A program made the translations under genes and the position numbers. Positions 10,501-18,877 of a DNA stretch of 64,000 nucleotides are shown here, piece after piece. Numbering within the stretch: the stretch's first letter is position 1; each line of letters begins with the position of its first letter. Source of the stretch: Kineosporiaceae bacterium SCSIO 59966 (GTDB lineage Bacteria > Actinomycetota > Actinomycetes > Actinomycetales > SCSIO-59966); assembly GCA_020881835.1 (NCBI GenBank), contig CP052876.1, positions 1,364,001 to 1,428,000 on the forward strand. The letters run 5' to 3'. The notes below the pieces were generated by a model. It saw nothing but the letters and a program-made list of their open reading frames with translations, did not search any database and had not been told where the DNA came from.

Positions 10501-12135
10501 GCCCGCACCCGGCACTCCACAGCGGGGGTCGGGCTCATCTCGCCGCCGCCGCACCACGACATCTACTCCATCGAGGACCTGGCCCAGCTCATCCACGACC
10601 TCAAGAACGCCAACCCCGCCGCCCGGGTGCACGTCAAGCTCGTCTCCGAGGTCGGCGTGGGCACCGTCGCGGCCGGGGTCAGCAAGGCGCACGCGGACGT
10701 CGTCCTCATCAGCGGGCACGACGGCGGCACCGGGGCGAGCCCGCTCACGTCCCTCAAGCACGCCGGGGCGCCGTGGGAGCTGGGTCTGGCCGAGACCCAG
10801 CAGACGCTGCTGCTCAACGGCCTGCGGGACCGGATCGTCGTCCAGGTCGACGGTCAGCTCAAGACCGGTCGGGACGTGCTCATCGCCGCCCTGCTCGGCG
10901 CCGAGGAGTACGGCTTCGCCAGCGCCCCCCTCGTCGTCAGCGGCTGCGTCATGATGCGCGTCTGCCACCTCGACACCTGCCCGGTCGGGATCGCGACCCA
11001 GAACCCCGAGCTGCGGGCCCGGTTCAGCGGCCGGCCAGAGTTCGTCGAGACGTTCTTCGAGTACCTCGCCCAGGAGGTCCGCGAGCACCTCGCCGCGCTC
11101 GGGCTGCGCAGCCTCGACGAGGCGATCGGCCGGGTGGACCTGCTCGACACCCGCGCCGCCGTCGAGCACTGGAAGGCGGCCGGCCTCGACCTCGCCCCGG
11201 TGCTGCACCTGCCCGACCTGCCCGAGGGCACCCCGCTGCGCCAGACCGTGCCCCAGGACCACGGCCTGGCCAAGGCGCTGGACAACCAGCTCATCGCCCT
11301 GGCCGCCGACGCCCTGGAACGCGCCGAGCCGGTGCGCATCGACCTGCCGGTGCGCAACGTCAACCGGACGGTCGGCACCATGCTCGGCCACGAGGTGACC
11401 CGCCGGTACGGGCCCGACGGCCTGGCGGACGGCACGATCCAGGTCAGCCTGCGCGGCTCGGCCGGGCAGTCGCTCGGGGCGTTCCTGCCCCGGGGGATCA
11501 CCCTGCGGCTCGAGGGGGACGCCAACGACTACGTCGGCAAGGGCCTGTCCGGCGGCCGGGTCGTCGTCCGACCGGACCCGGCAGCGCCGTACCCGGCCGA
11601 GCGCAACACGGTGGCGGGCAACGTCATCGGGTACGGGGCCACCTCCGGGGAGCTCTTCCTGCGCGGGGTCGTCGGCGAGCGGTTCTGCGTCCGGAACTCC
11701 GGCGCCACCGCGGTCGTCGAGGGGGTCGGCGACCACGCCTGCGAGTACATGACCGGCGGCACCGTGCTCGTGCTCGGCCCCACCGGCCGCAACGTCGGCG
11801 CCGGGATGTCCGGCGGCACCGCCTACGTGCTCGACCTCGACCCGGGCCGGGTCAACCCGCAGGCGCTCGCGGCGGGCGAGCTGCTGCTCGACCCGCTCGA
11901 CGACGACGACCTCGCCGTCGTCGAGGACCTGCTGCGCCGTCACCACGAGGAGACCGGCTCCCCGGTCGCCGCCCGGCTGCTCGCGGACCTCCCCGGCTGC
12001 CGCGGCCGGTTCACCCGCGTGCTCCCGCGCGAGTACGCCCGCGTCCGCGCCGTCCGCGCGGCCGCCGCCGCCGAAGGACTCGACCCCGACGGCGACGTCG
12101 CCTGGTCCCGGATCCTGGAGGACACCCGTGGCTGA
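7546..12135 (+). CDS. gltB: Glutamate synthase, large subunit
   Basis: The large subunit of NADPH-type GOGAT: it frees ammonia from glutamine, tunnels it, and makes glutamate from 2-oxoglutarate. The 1529 residues match the family. In order: a class II amidotransferase domain whose Cys in ERDACGVAF (about residue 36) becomes the N-terminus after propeptide removal; the central domain; the FMN barrel with [13 protein letters not shown]; the 3Fe-4S cysteines in [12 protein letters not shown]; and the C-terminal glycine-rich beta helix. ATG 7546 is preferred over 7537 because AGGA at 7534-7537 is a proper ribosome-binding site for it. It overlaps gltD by eight bases. Confidence 0.97.
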   Translation: MDLLVHDDPTRSPVRRFSALPQAQGLYDPVAERDACGVAFVATLRGEAGHDVVEHALTALRNLDHRGAVGAEADTGDGAGILTQVPDAFLREVSGLDLPARGTYAVGTAFLPDDDAEAAAAVAGIERLADQEDLRVIGWRDLPVAADLVGAAARACMPRFRQVFVAARRLPVQGIALDRMAFRLRKRAERELGVYLPSLSCRTLVYKGMLTTTQLEPFFPDLSDRRYVTELALVHSRFSTNTFPSWPLAHPYRFIAHNGEINTVTGNRNWMRARESSLASDVIPGDLADLAPVCTPGASDSATFDEVLELLHLGGRSLPHAVLMMIPEAWENHEQMDPARRAFYEFHSMVMEPWDGPAAVAFTDGTVIGAVLDRNGLRPARYVVTDDGLVVLASETGVLDLDPARVVRRGRLQPGRMFLVDTAHGRIVDDDEVKAELAAQHPYDEWLHAGVIRLEDLPEREHVAHTHSSVTRRQQTFGYTQEELRVLLRPMAATGAEPIGSMGTDTPVAVLSERPRLLFDYFTQLFAQVTNPPLDAIREELVTSLGTVLGPQHNLLAAGPAHCRQLVLPFPVIDNDDLAKIVHMNREGDLPGYATLTVRGLYPVHEGAAGLARRLDEICAEVSAAIADGVRFVVLSDRDSDAQWAPIPSLLLTGAVHHHLIRERTRTQVGLLVEAGDVREVHHVALLVGYGAGAVNPYLAMESVEDLARSGRLGDVTPEQAVRNLLRALGKGVLKVMSKMGVSTVASYRGAQLFEAIGLGPEVVDRYFTGTTSRLGGVGLDVLAEEVRRRHATAYPVSGVSTAHRTLEVGGEYQWRREGEPHLFDPETVFRLQHATRARRYDVFRAYTRRVDDQSRRLMTLRGLLQPVTGREPVPVEEVEPVSSIVRRFSTGAMSYGSVSAEAHETLAVAMNRLGGRSNTGEGGEDVERLLDPARRSAVKQVASGRFGVTSAYLTYADDLQIKMAQGAKPGEGGQLPGPKVYPWIARTRHSTAGVGLISPPPHHDIYSIEDLAQLIHDLKNANPAARVHVKLVSEVGVGTVAAGVSKAHADVVLISGHDGGTGASPLTSLKHAGAPWELGLAETQQTLLLNGLRDRIVVQVDGQLKTGRDVLIAALLGAEEYGFASAPLVVSGCVMMRVCHLDTCPVGIATQNPELRARFSGRPEFVETFFEYLAQEVREHLAALGLRSLDEAIGRVDLLDTRAAVEHWKAAGLDLAPVLHLPDLPEGTPLRQTVPQDHGLAKALDNQLIALAADALERAEPVRIDLPVRNVNRTVGTMLGHEVTRRYGPDGLADGTIQVSLRGSAGQSLGAFLPRGITLRLEGDANDYVGKGLSGGRVVVRPDPAAPYPAERNTVAGNVIGYGATSGELFLRGVVGERFCVRNSGATAVVEGVGDHACEYMTGGTVLVLGPTGRNVGAGMSGGTAYVLDLDPGRVNPQALAAGELLLDPLDDDDLAVVEDLLRRHHEETGSPVAARLLADLPGCRGRFTRVLPREYARVRAVRAAAAAEGLDPDGDVAWSRILEDTRG

Positions 12136-13600
12136 CCCCCGAGGCTTCCTGACCTGGCGCGAGCGCGAGCTGCCGCCCCGCCGCCCGGTCCCGGTGCGCA
12201 TCCGGGACTGGCGCGAGGTGCAGGGCGAGCAGCCCGAGGAGCAGCTGCGGCGTCAGGCCGGCCGGTGCATGGACTGCGGCATCCCGTTCTGCCACCACGG
12301 CTGCCCGCTGGGGAACCTCATCCCGGAGTGGAACGACCTGACCTGGCGCGGCGACGACCGGGAGGCCGTCGAGCGGCTGCACGCCACGAACAACTTCCCG
12401 GAGTTCACCGGACGGCTGTGCCCCGCGCCGTGCGAGACCGCCTGCGTGCTGGGGATCAACCAGCCGCCGGTCACCATCAAGCAGGTCGAGGTGTCGATCG
12501 CCGACACCGCGTGGGAACGCGGCTGGGTGCAGCCCCAGCCCCCCGAGCGGCTGTCCGGGCGGACGGTCGCCGTCGTCGGGTCGGGTCCCGCGGGCCTGGC
12601 CGCCGCCCAGCAGCTCACCCGCGCCGGGCACACCGTCGTCGTCCTGGAGCGGGCCGACCGCGTCGGCGGGCTGCTGAGGTACGGCATCCCCGAGTTCAAG
12701 ATGGAGAAGCGGCACCTCGACCGCCGGATCGACCAGATGCTGGCCGAGGGCACCCGGTTCCGCACCGGTGTCGTCGTCGGCGGCGACGCCCCCGGTGACC
12801 TCAGCGGACGGCAGCTGCTCGACCGCTACGACGCCGTCGTCCTGGCGGTGGGGGCGACCGCCCGCCGGGACCTGCCGGTCCCCGGCCGGGACCTCGCCGG
12901 GGTGCTGCAGGCGATGGAGTACCTGCCGCCGGCCAACCGCGCCGCGCTCGGCGAGGACCCCCCGGACCTCGTGTCGGCGGCGGGCAAGGACGTCGTCATC
13001 ATCGGCGGCGGCGACACCGGCGCAGACTGCCTCGGCACCGCCCTGCGCCAGGGTGCCCGCTCGGTGACCCAGCTGGAGATCATGCCGCGTCCGCCGCAGG
13101 AGCGCCCAGCGGACCAGCCGTGGCCCACCTACCCGATGACGTTCCGGGTCTCCAGCGCCCACGAGGAGGGCGGCCGGCGGGAGTACGCCGTGTCCACCAC
13201 CGAGCTCGTCGACGACGGCACCGGGGCGGTCGGGGCGCTGCGACTGGTGGAGGTCCGCCGGGGCGCCGGCGGGTTCGAGCCCGTACCTGGCACGGAGCGG
13301 GAGATCCCCGCCCAGCTGGTCCTGCTCGCCCTGGGCTTCACCGGCCCGGAGCGCTCCGGACTGCTCGACCAGCTCGGCGTCGAGCTCGACGAGCGCGGCG
13401 CGATCCGGCGCGACGAGTCCTTCGCGTCCACCCGGCCAGGGGTCTTCGTGGCCGGCGACGCCGGTCGCGGGCAGTCGCTCATCGTCTGGGCGATCGCCGA
13501 GGGGCGCGCCTGCGCCGCCGCCGTGGACACCTGGCTCACCGGCCGGCCCTCGCAGCTGCCGGCACCGGTCCGGCCGACGGACCGCCCGCTGAGCGTGTGA
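12128..13600 (+). CDS. gltD: Glutamate synthase, small subunit
   Basis: Passes electrons from NADPH through FAD and iron-sulfur clusters to GltB. It has 490 residues. The N-terminal cysteine motifs [17 protein letters not shown] and [12 protein letters not shown] bind the clusters. The FAD site is [10 protein letters not shown] and the NADPH site GGGDTGADC. The GTG at 12128 overlaps the end of gltB, so the two subunits are co-translated. Confidence 0.97.
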   Translation: MADPRGFLTWRERELPPRRPVPVRIRDWREVQGEQPEEQLRRQAGRCMDCGIPFCHHGCPLGNLIPEWNDLTWRGDDREAVERLHATNNFPEFTGRLCPAPCETACVLGINQPPVTIKQVEVSIADTAWERGWVQPQPPERLSGRTVAVVGSGPAGLAAAQQLTRAGHTVVVLERADRVGGLLRYGIPEFKMEKRHLDRRIDQMLAEGTRFRTGVVVGGDAPGDLSGRQLLDRYDAVVLAVGATARRDLPVPGRDLAGVLQAMEYLPPANRAALGEDPPDLVSAAGKDVVIIGGGDTGADCLGTALRQGARSVTQLEIMPRPPQERPADQPWPTYPMTFRVSSAHEEGGRREYAVSTTELVDDGTGAVGALRLVEVRRGAGGFEPVPGTEREIPAQLVLLALGFTGPERSGLLDQLGVELDERGAIRRDESFASTRPGVFVAGDAGRGQSLIVWAIAEGRACAAAVDTWLTGRPSQLPAPVRPTDRPLSV

Positions 13601-13611
13601 CCGACCGGGCC

Positions 13612-13623
13612 TAGGGTTGGGGC
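13612..13623 (+). promoter_or_regulatory. -10 box of a leaderless pyk promoter
   Basis: TAGGGT at 13612-13617 lies six bases before the pyk ATG, so the transcript should begin at or next to the start codon. No ribosome-binding site is present between them. No convincing -35 box is seen. Confidence 0.55.
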
Positions 13624-15069
13624 ATGCGCCGCGCCAAGATCGTCTGCACGCTGGGCCCTGCCACCTCCAGCCCCGAGCAGGTCCGTGCCCTGGTCGAGGC
13701 CGGGATGGACTTCGCCCGGCTCAACCTCAGCCACGGGGACTACGCCGACCACGAGCGCTCGTACCTCAACGTGCGCCGGGCCAGCGACGAGACGGGCCGG
13801 GCGGTGGGCATCCTGGCCGACCTCCAGGGCCCGAAGATCCGGCTCGGGCGGTTCGCCGACGGCCCGCACGAGCTCGCCGCCGGGGACACCTTCACGATCA
13901 CCACCGAGGACGTCGTCGGCACCCCCGAGGTCGTCTCCACCACCTACCGCGGCCTGTCCGGGGACGTCGCTCCCGGGGACGCCGTCCTCGTCGACGACGG
14001 CCGGGTCGCCCTGCGGGTCACCGCCGTCGACGGGCCGCGCGTCGTCACCGAGGTGGAGGTGCCCGGCCCGGTGTCGAACAACAAGGGCATCAACCTGCCC
14101 GGCGTCGCGGTCAGCGTGCCGGCGCTGTCGGACAAGGACGCGCAGGACCTGCGCTGGGCGCTGCGGCGCGGCGTCGACATGGTCGCGCTGTCCTTCGTCC
14201 GGCGGGCCGAGGACGTCGAGGACGTGCGCCGGATCATGACCGAGGAGGGGGTGTTCGTCCCGGTCCTGGCGAAGATCGAGAAGCCGCAGGCGGTGGACAA
14301 CCTCGCCGAGATCGTCGCTGCCTTCGACGGGATCATGGTCGCCCGCGGTGACCTCGGCGTCGAGCTGCCGCTCGAGCAGGTGCCGCTCGTGCAGAAGCGG
14401 GCCGTCGAGCTCGCCCGGCGCAACGCCAAGCCGGTCATCGTCGCCACCCAGATGCTCGAGTCCATGATCAGCAGCCCACGGCCGACCCGGGCGGAGGCGT
14501 CGGACTGCGCCAACGCCGTGCTCGACGGCGCCGACGCGCTCATGCTGTCGGGGGAGACCAGCGTGGGCCGCTACCCCGTCGAGGCGGTGCGCACGATGGC
14601 CCGCATCATCGAGAACACCGAGGAGCACGGCCTGGAGCGGATCGTGCCGCTGGGCACCCGGCCGCACACCACCGGCGGTGCCGTGACCTGGGCCGCCCGG
14701 GAGGTCGGCGAGCTGCTCGACGTCCGCTACCTGGTGACGTTCACGCAGTCCGGGGACTCCGCACGCCGGATGTCCCGGTTGCGCTCACGGATCCCGGTGC
14801 TGGCGTTCACCCCGGAGCCGGCGGTCCGTTCCCAGCTCGCGCTGACGTGGGGGATCGAGACGTTCCTCGTCCCGCCCGTGCGGCACACCGACGAGATGGT
14901 CCGCCAGGTCGACCAGGCGCTGCTGTCGATCGGCCGGCTCGAGCGCGGGGAGTCCGTCGTCATCGTCGCCGGCTCCCCGCCCGGCGTGCCGGGGTCGACG
15001 AACGCGATGCGGATCCACCGGATGGGCGCGGCCGTAGACGGCGTGGCACCGGCCTACCGGGAGCCGTGA
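13624..15069 (+). CDS. pyk: Pyruvate kinase
   Basis: The last step of glycolysis: phosphoenolpyruvate plus ADP to pyruvate plus ATP. It has 481 residues. The catalytic signature is VLAKIEKPQAV, followed by the metal-binding MVARGDLGVELP; the substrate-binding ATQMLESM is also present, with the regulatory C-terminal domain after about residue 350. ATG 13624 directly follows a leaderless-type promoter. An 18-bp hairpin made from the downstream repeat family (15242-15284) could end the transcript. Confidence 0.97.
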   Translation: MRRAKIVCTLGPATSSPEQVRALVEAGMDFARLNLSHGDYADHERSYLNVRRASDETGRAVGILADLQGPKIRLGRFADGPHELAAGDTFTITTEDVVGTPEVVSTTYRGLSGDVAPGDAVLVDDGRVALRVTAVDGPRVVTEVEVPGPVSNNKGINLPGVAVSVPALSDKDAQDLRWALRRGVDMVALSFVRRAEDVEDVRRIMTEEGVFVPVLAKIEKPQAVDNLAEIVAAFDGIMVARGDLGVELPLEQVPLVQKRAVELARRNAKPVIVATQMLESMISSPRPTRAEASDCANAVLDGADALMLSGETSVGRYPVEAVRTMARIIENTEEHGLERIVPLGTRPHTTGGAVTWAAREVGELLDVRYLVTFTQSGDSARRMSRLRSRIPVLAFTPEPAVRSQLALTWGIETFLVPPVRHTDEMVRQVDQALLSIGRLERGESVVIVAGSPPGVPGSTNAMRIHRMGAAVDGVAPAYREP

Positions 15070-15119
15070 CCGGCGGCTGCCACCACCGTCCCCGTCGTCG
15101 TCCTCACTCCGCCCCTCTC

Positions 15120-15260
15120 GGTGATCATGCAATCCCGCCACCCACCCCCTTGTCGGTGATCATGCAATCCCGCCACCCTGTGACACCCTCTTGTCGGTGA
15201 TCATGCAATCCCGCCACCCTCTGACACCCCCTTGTCGGTGATCATGCAATCCCGCCACCC
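15120..15260 (+). repeat. Forward array of four copies of the TGATCATGCAATCCCGCCAC repeat
   Basis: Full 24-base cores, GG followed by TGATCATGCAATCCCGCCAC and CC, start at 15120, 15155, 15196 and 15237 (spacings 35, 41 and 41). The linkers are also related (CTSTGACACCC followed by CTTGTC), so this is a decaying tandem array. The linkers carry no variable spacers, and there are no cas genes. Confidence 0.93.
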
Positions 15261-15284
15261 CGAGCAGGTGGCGGGCTTGCATGA
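15242..15284 (+). terminator. 18-bp hairpin formed by two opposed repeat cores
   Basis: The fourth forward core (15242-15259) pairs with a degenerate reverse core (15267-15284) over 18 bp with a single mismatch and a 7-base loop. It is the first strong hairpin after pyk and could act as a terminator, although no T-run follows. It also shows that opposed cores can form a REPIN-like structure. Confidence 0.5.
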
Positions 15285-15404
15285 ACGCCTCATGGCCTTG
15301 GTGGGCCACTCCGGAGCATGACAATGCGCCGTAGGCGCCCTGGCAGCTCGCGTCGGGTCATGGGCCTCCACCCACACACAATGCTGCGTTCCGCACAGCT
15401 TTGT

Positions 15405-15435
15405 CGGCGTGTCGCGCCACCAACCCAGCACTCTG
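15405..15435 (-). repeat. 31-base motif shared with 22505-22535
   Basis: Matches the reverse complement of 22505-22535 at 30 of 31 bases (CAGAGTGCTGGGTTGG followed by a GCGCGACACGCCG part). In both places it follows a repeat core in the same relative orientation. It is therefore part of a composite element rather than a chance match. Confidence 0.85.
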
Positions 15436-15490
15436 CGGGTGTGCGCCACCCTGGGTGCGAGGAGCGGTTGGCAACACTGGGCGACCGGGT

Positions 15491-15740
15491 GGGTGGCGGG
15501 ATTGCATGATCACCGAGGGGGTGACAGGGCGTGGGGTGGCCAGCCCAGGGTGGCGGGATTGCATGATCACCGAGGGGGTGACAGGGCGTGGGGTGGCCAG
15601 CCCAGGGTGGCGGGATTGCATGATCACCGAGGGGGTGACAGGGCGCGGGGTGCCCAGCCCAGGGTGGCGGGATTGCATGATCACCGAGGGGTGACAGGGC
15701 GCGGGGTGCCCAGCCCAGGGTGGCGGGATTGCATGATCAC
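15491..15740 (-). repeat. Reverse array of five copies, 57-base tandem unit
   Basis: The core in reverse orientation (GGGTGGCGGGATTGCATGAT onward) starts at 15491, 15548, 15605, 15662 and 15718, with periods 57, 57, 57 and 56. The intervening 33 bases are almost identical between units, differing by small changes such as GTGGGGTGGCC versus GCGGGGTGCCC. The fifth unit ends just after the core. The near identity suggests recent tandem amplification. Confidence 0.95.
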
Positions 15741-15750
15741 GAGCAGGGTT

Positions 15751-15816
15751 TTCTCGTACCAACAGGGGGTTCTCGTACCAACCGGTGGGTGCTCGTACCG
15801 TGGGCGGGCTCGTGCC
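15751..15816. repeat. Short direct repeats CTCGTACC next to tRNA-Leu
   Basis: Units containing CTCGTACC start at 15753, 15772 and 15792, and a variant CTCGTGCC at 15809 runs into the tRNA 3' end (spacings 19, 20 and 17). Two units share the longer TTCTCGTACCAAC. They lie immediately downstream of the tRNA on its own strand. Role unknown. Confidence 0.7.
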
Positions 15817-15896
15817 GGGTGCGGGACTCGAACCCGCATGTCCTCGCGGACGGCGCATTTTGAGTGCGCTGCCTATGCCAATTCGGCTAACCCGGC
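15813..15896 (-). tRNA. tRNA-Leu (anticodon CAA)
   Basis: Reading the minus strand, the acceptor stem GCCGGGT pairs with ACCCGGC, followed by discriminator A. The anticodon stem GCGCA/TGCGC encloses the loop CTCAAAA, giving anticodon CAA, which reads UUG. A long variable arm (CGTCCGCGAGGACA) and the T arm GCGGGTTCGAGTCCCGC are present, as expected for a class II tRNA. Length is 84 bases; CCA is not encoded. Confidence 0.96.
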
Positions 15897-15926
15897 CCAC
15901 CGGCCCGCGACGGGCCGGCGACTCAC

Positions 15927-15939
15927 TAGGCTACCGGCC
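15927..15939 (+). promoter_or_regulatory. Divergent -10 boxes for pdtaR and tRNA-Leu
   Basis: CTAGGCTA at 15926-15933 reads as TAGGCT on the plus strand, seven bases before the GTG at 15940. On the minus strand it reads as TAGCCT, about 30 bases before the tRNA. The regulator is probably leaderless and shares its promoter region with the tRNA. Confidence 0.5.
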
Positions 15940-16530
15940 GTGGCCCAGCCCGAGACCGTCCGCCGCCGGGTCGTCGTCGCCGAGGACGAGGCGATCATCC
16001 GGCTCGACGTCGTGGAGATCCTGCGGGAGGCCGGCTTCGACGTCGTCGGTGAGGCCGGTGACGGGGAGGCTGCGGTGCAGCTGGCCGAGGAGCTGCGCCC
16101 CGATCTCGTCGTCCTGGACGTCAAGATGCCCGGCCTGGACGGGATCACCGCGGCCGAGCGGATCGGCCGGGCCGGGGTCGCTCCCGTCGTGCTGCTCACC
16201 GCCTTCTCCCAGCAGGAGCTCGTCGAACGGGCCCGCGACGCCGGGGCGATGGCCTACGTCGTCAAGCCGTTCTCGGCGGCCGACCTGCTGCCGGCGGTGG
16301 AGATCGCGCTGAGTCGCCACGCCGAGATCCGCGCCCTAGAGCGGGAGGTGGCCGACCTCGCCGAGCGGTTCGAGACCCGCAAGCAGGTGGAGCGGGCCAA
16401 GGGCGTGCTCATGCGCCGGACCGGCCTGAGCGAGCCGGAGGCATTCCGGTGGATCCAGAAGGCGTCGATGGACCGCCGGCTCAGCATGCGGGAGGTCGCC
16501 GACGCGGTGCTGGCCCAGATGGCGGACTGA
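15940..16530 (+). CDS. pdtaR: ANTAR-domain response regulator (PdtaR-like)
   Basis: A two-component regulator that acts on RNA instead of DNA: phosphorylation of the receiver lets the ANTAR domain bind paired hairpins and prevent termination. The 196 residues show a receiver with the acidic pair E15-D16, phospho-acceptor D60 (VVLDVKMPG), T87 and K109. After a coiled linker comes the ANTAR domain, about 130-190, with QVERAKGVLMRR and AFRWIQKASM. The cognate kinase PdtaS is not in the window. GTG 15940 fits the -10 box upstream; longer frames run through the tRNA. Confidence 0.92.
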   Translation: MAQPETVRRRVVVAEDEAIIRLDVVEILREAGFDVVGEAGDGEAAVQLAEELRPDLVVLDVKMPGLDGITAAERIGRAGVAPVVLLTAFSQQELVERARDAGAMAYVVKPFSAADLLPAVEIALSRHAEIRALEREVADLAERFETRKQVERAKGVLMRRTGLSEPEAFRWIQKASMDRRLSMREVADAVLAQMAD

Positions 16531-16540
16531 CGACCTGAAC

Positions 16541-16557
16541 GGGGGCCACTGGCTCCC
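16541..16557 (+). terminator. Weak hairpin after pdtaR
   Basis: GGGGGCC and GGCTCCC pair over seven positions, with one G-T wobble and a 3-base loop, ten bases after the pdtaR stop. There is no T-run, so the assignment is tentative. Confidence 0.35.
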
Positions 16558-16716
16558 GAAATCGGACACTCGGGCCGGCCCAGGTCACGAGTCGACAACG
16601 ACGTGACCTCGAACACGTGGCAGGGGTCCCCACGGAGGGGCCGCTGGACTAGGTTCCGACCACCGACATCGGTCCGGGGCCCCCGTGGGTTCCCCGTGCT
16701 TCTAAGGAGACGCTCC

Positions 16717-18024
16717 ATGATCCGACCCTCGCGCGCCTGGCGCACCGCTGCGGTGCTGGGCGTGGCCAGTCTGACGCTGGCCGCCTGCGGCGGTAACGGC
16801 GACGAGCCGGCCGACGACACGACCGCCACCCCGACCGGCGACACCACCGAGACCGAGACGTCCGCCGAGACGGACGCCCCGGCGGCCAGCGGTGACGGCA
16901 CCCTCACCATCGGCACGCTGCTCCCGCAGACCGGAAACCTCTCGTTCCTCGGCCCACCGGAGTTCGCCGGCGTCGAGCTCGCCGTCCAGGAGATCAACGA
17001 GGCCGGCGGCGTCCTCGGCCAGGACGTGCAGAAGTTCGACTCGGACTCCGGCGACACCTCGACGGACATCGCCTCGCAGTCCGTCGAGCGGCTGCTCAGC
17101 CAGGACGTCGACGTCATCGTCGGCGCCGCGTCGTCCGGGGTGTCCTTCACCGTCATCGACCGGATCACCGGTGCCGGCGTCCTGCAGATCTCGCCGGCGA
17201 ACACCTCCCCGGACTTCACCACCTACGACGACGACAACCTCTACTTCCGCACCGCGCCCTCCGACGTGCTCCAGGGCCGGGTGATGGGCGAGCTGCTCAT
17301 CGAGGACGGGTACCTCGACGTCGGCATCATGGCCCTCGACGACCCGTACGGCACTGGTCTGGCCGACAACATCGAGATGTCGGTCCAGGACGGCGGCGGC
17401 ACCGTCGTCGACAAGATCATCTACAACCCGCAGGCGGCGAACTTCTCCGCCGAGGTGGGCCAGATGGCGGCGGCGAACCCCGAGGCGATCGTGCTCGTCG
17501 GCTTCGACGAGACGAAGAAGATCGTCCCCGAGCTCATCGCCCAGGGGATCGGGCCGCAGGACGTCCCGCTGTACCTCGTCGACGGCAACACCGCCGACTA
17601 CAGCAACGACTTCGACCCCGGCACGCTGACCGGGGTCAAGGGCACCCTGCCCGGGGCCGAGGTCACCGACGAGTTCCGCAACCGGCTGCTCGAGGTTGAC
17701 TCCACGCTCACCGTGTTCAGCTACGGGCCGGAGTCCTACGACGCCACGATCATCACCGCGCTCGCGGCGATCGCGGCCGGTGACGACAGCGGCCCGTCCA
17801 TCGCCAGCAAGATGGTGGACGTCACCAGCGGCGGCGAGAAGTGCACCACGTTCGCGGAGTGCGCGGAGCTGCTCGAGGCCGGCGAGGACATCGACTACGA
17901 CGGTGTCAGCGGCCCGATCGAGTTCGACGAGAACGGCGACCCGACCGAGGCCACCATCGGCATCTACGAGTACGCGGAGGACAACACCTACAGCGCGATC
18001 GACTTCCGGTTCGGGCAGATCTGA
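16717..18024 (+). CDS. Branched-chain amino-acid type ABC transporter, lipoprotein substrate-binding protein
   Basis: A periplasmic-binding-protein type I (LivJ/LivK, Peripla_BP_6) lipoprotein of 435 residues. It captures a small substrate outside the membrane for the LivHMGF-like complex at 18.1-22.2 kb. The signal peptide ends in the lipobox LAAC, and an acidic, Thr-rich linker of about 40 residues follows. The binding domain begins at LTIGTLLPQTG, with VIVGAASSGV and ALDDPYGTGLA typical of the fold. ATG 16717 has AAGGAGA at 16704-16710. It faces the other transporter genes across a shared terminator. The actual substrate cannot be read from the sequence. Confidence 0.9.
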   Translation: MIRPSRAWRTAAVLGVASLTLAACGGNGDEPADDTTATPTGDTTETETSAETDAPAASGDGTLTIGTLLPQTGNLSFLGPPEFAGVELAVQEINEAGGVLGQDVQKFDSDSGDTSTDIASQSVERLLSQDVDVIVGAASSGVSFTVIDRITGAGVLQISPANTSPDFTTYDDDNLYFRTAPSDVLQGRVMGELLIEDGYLDVGIMALDDPYGTGLADNIEMSVQDGGGTVVDKIIYNPQAANFSAEVGQMAAANPEAIVLVGFDETKKIVPELIAQGIGPQDVPLYLVDGNTADYSNDFDPGTLTGVKGTLPGAEVTDEFRNRLLEVDSTLTVFSYGPESYDATIITALAAIAAGDDSGPSIASKMVDVTSGGEKCTTFAECAELLEAGEDIDYDGVSGPIEFDENGDPTEATIGIYEYAEDNTYSAIDFRFGQI

Positions 18025-18051
18025 CCCGAGCTGACGTCGTCCGCACGACGA

Positions 18052-18083
18052 GGAGGGGCCCGGCCGGTCGGCCGGGCCCCTCC
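18052..18083. terminator. Bidirectional terminator between the binding-protein gene and livF
   Basis: A perfect 14-bp inverted repeat, 18052-18065 with 18070-18083, around the loop GGTC. It lies between two converging genes and should end transcription from both sides. Confidence 0.85.
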
Positions 18084-18097
18084 CGCGTCTGCAGCCG

Positions 18098-18877
18098 TCA
18101 GGCCGTGGCGAGGGTGCCGAGGTACAGCTCGATCACCTTCGGGTCGTTCGCGAGGTCCCGGCCGGTGCCGGTGTAGGCGTTGCGGCCCTGGTCCATCACG
18201 TAGCCGCGGTCGGCGATCTGCAGGCAGCGCCGGGCGTTCTGCTCCACCATGACGATCGAGACACCGGCCCGGTTGATCTGCTTGGTGCGGATGAAGACCT
18301 CGTCCTGCATGATCGGGGACAGGCCGGCGGACGGCTCGTCGAGCAGCAGCACGGACGGCTCCATCATCAGGGCCCGACTCATCGCGACCATCTGCCGCTC
18401 GCCGCCGGACAGTGACCCGGCACGCTGGTTGCGTCGGTCGCCCAGGGTGGGGAACAACGAGGTGACGAAGTCGAAGCGCTCCTTGAACCGCTTCGGCTTC
18501 TGGTACAGACCCATCTCGAGGTTCTCCTGGATGGTCAGCGAGGGGAACACGTTGTTCGTCTGCGGGACGAAGCCGACGCCCTTGGCGACGAGCTTGTTCG
18601 CCTTGAGGTTCGTGATGTCCTCGCCGCGCAGGGTCACCGTGCCCGAGCCGATCTTCACCAGCCCGAACAGCGCCTTGAGCAGCGTCGACTTGCCGGCGCC
18701 GTTGGGCCCGATGACGCCGACGAGCTCGCCCTCGCGGCAGTACAGGTCCGCGCCGTTGAGGATGTTGACGCCCGGCAGGTACCCGGCGACGAGGTCGTCG
18801 GCGCGCAGCAGTGCGCCCTGCGCGGCGGCGAGGTGCTCGCTGCGGTCCACGGAGGTGCTGTCCTGGGGTGCGCTCAC
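18098..18877 (-). CDS. livF: ABC transporter ATPase, LivF type
   Basis: One of the two ATPases of the branched-chain amino-acid type importer. The 259 residues show Walker A GPNGAGKST, the Q loop FVPQTNN, signature LSGGERQM, Walker B VLLLDEPS and the switch MVEQN. GTG 18877 overlaps the livG stop by four bases. An upstream open frame belongs to livG in another reading. It is the last gene of livH-livM-livG-livF and ends at the shared terminator. Confidence 0.93.
   Translation of the reverse strand: MSAPQDSTSVDRSEHLAAAQGALLRADDLVAGYLPGVNILNGADLYCREGELVGVIGPNGAGKSTLLKALFGLVKIGSGTVTLRGEDITNLKANKLVAKGVGFVPQTNNVFPSLTIQENLEMGLYQKPKRFKERFDFVTSLFPTLGDRRNQRAGSLSGGERQMVAMSRALMMEPSVLLLDEPSAGLSPIMQDEVFIRTKQINRAGVSIVMVEQNARRCLQIADRGYVMDQGRNAYTGTGRDLANDPKVIELYLGTLATA

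Larger units (their letters stand above)
15070..15812. other. 743-base gene-free region packed with repeats
   Basis: No convincing gene lies between pyk and tRNA-Leu. The short open frames here translate the repeat into recurring peptides and have no start signals. The region holds, in order, four forward copies of a 24-base repeat, a degenerate reverse copy that makes a hairpin, a stretch with a 31-base motif shared with 22.5 kb, five reverse copies in a 57-base array, and four short CTCGTACC units. Each is listed separately. Confidence 0.85.

Noticed and set aside
7219-12201. A 1660-residue open frame on the minus strand across gltB
   Set aside because: Antisense shadow of gltB caused by high GC; its protein has no domain and its composition (runs of Asp, Val, Gly, Arg) follows from codon complementarity.
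15070-15110. Intrinsic terminator directly after pyk
   Set aside because: No stem of useful length in the first 50 bases; the hairpin made of repeat cores further on is the better candidate.
15401-15694. Short frames translating the repeat array into recurring GWRDCMITEG peptides
   Set aside because: The peptide repeat is only the DNA repeat read in frame; other frames give other repeats, there is no ribosome-binding site, and neighbouring arrays are in reverse orientation.
15120-15740. CRISPR array
   Set aside because: The linkers between cores are themselves repeated and similar, not variable spacers; both orientations occur, and no cas gene is in the window.
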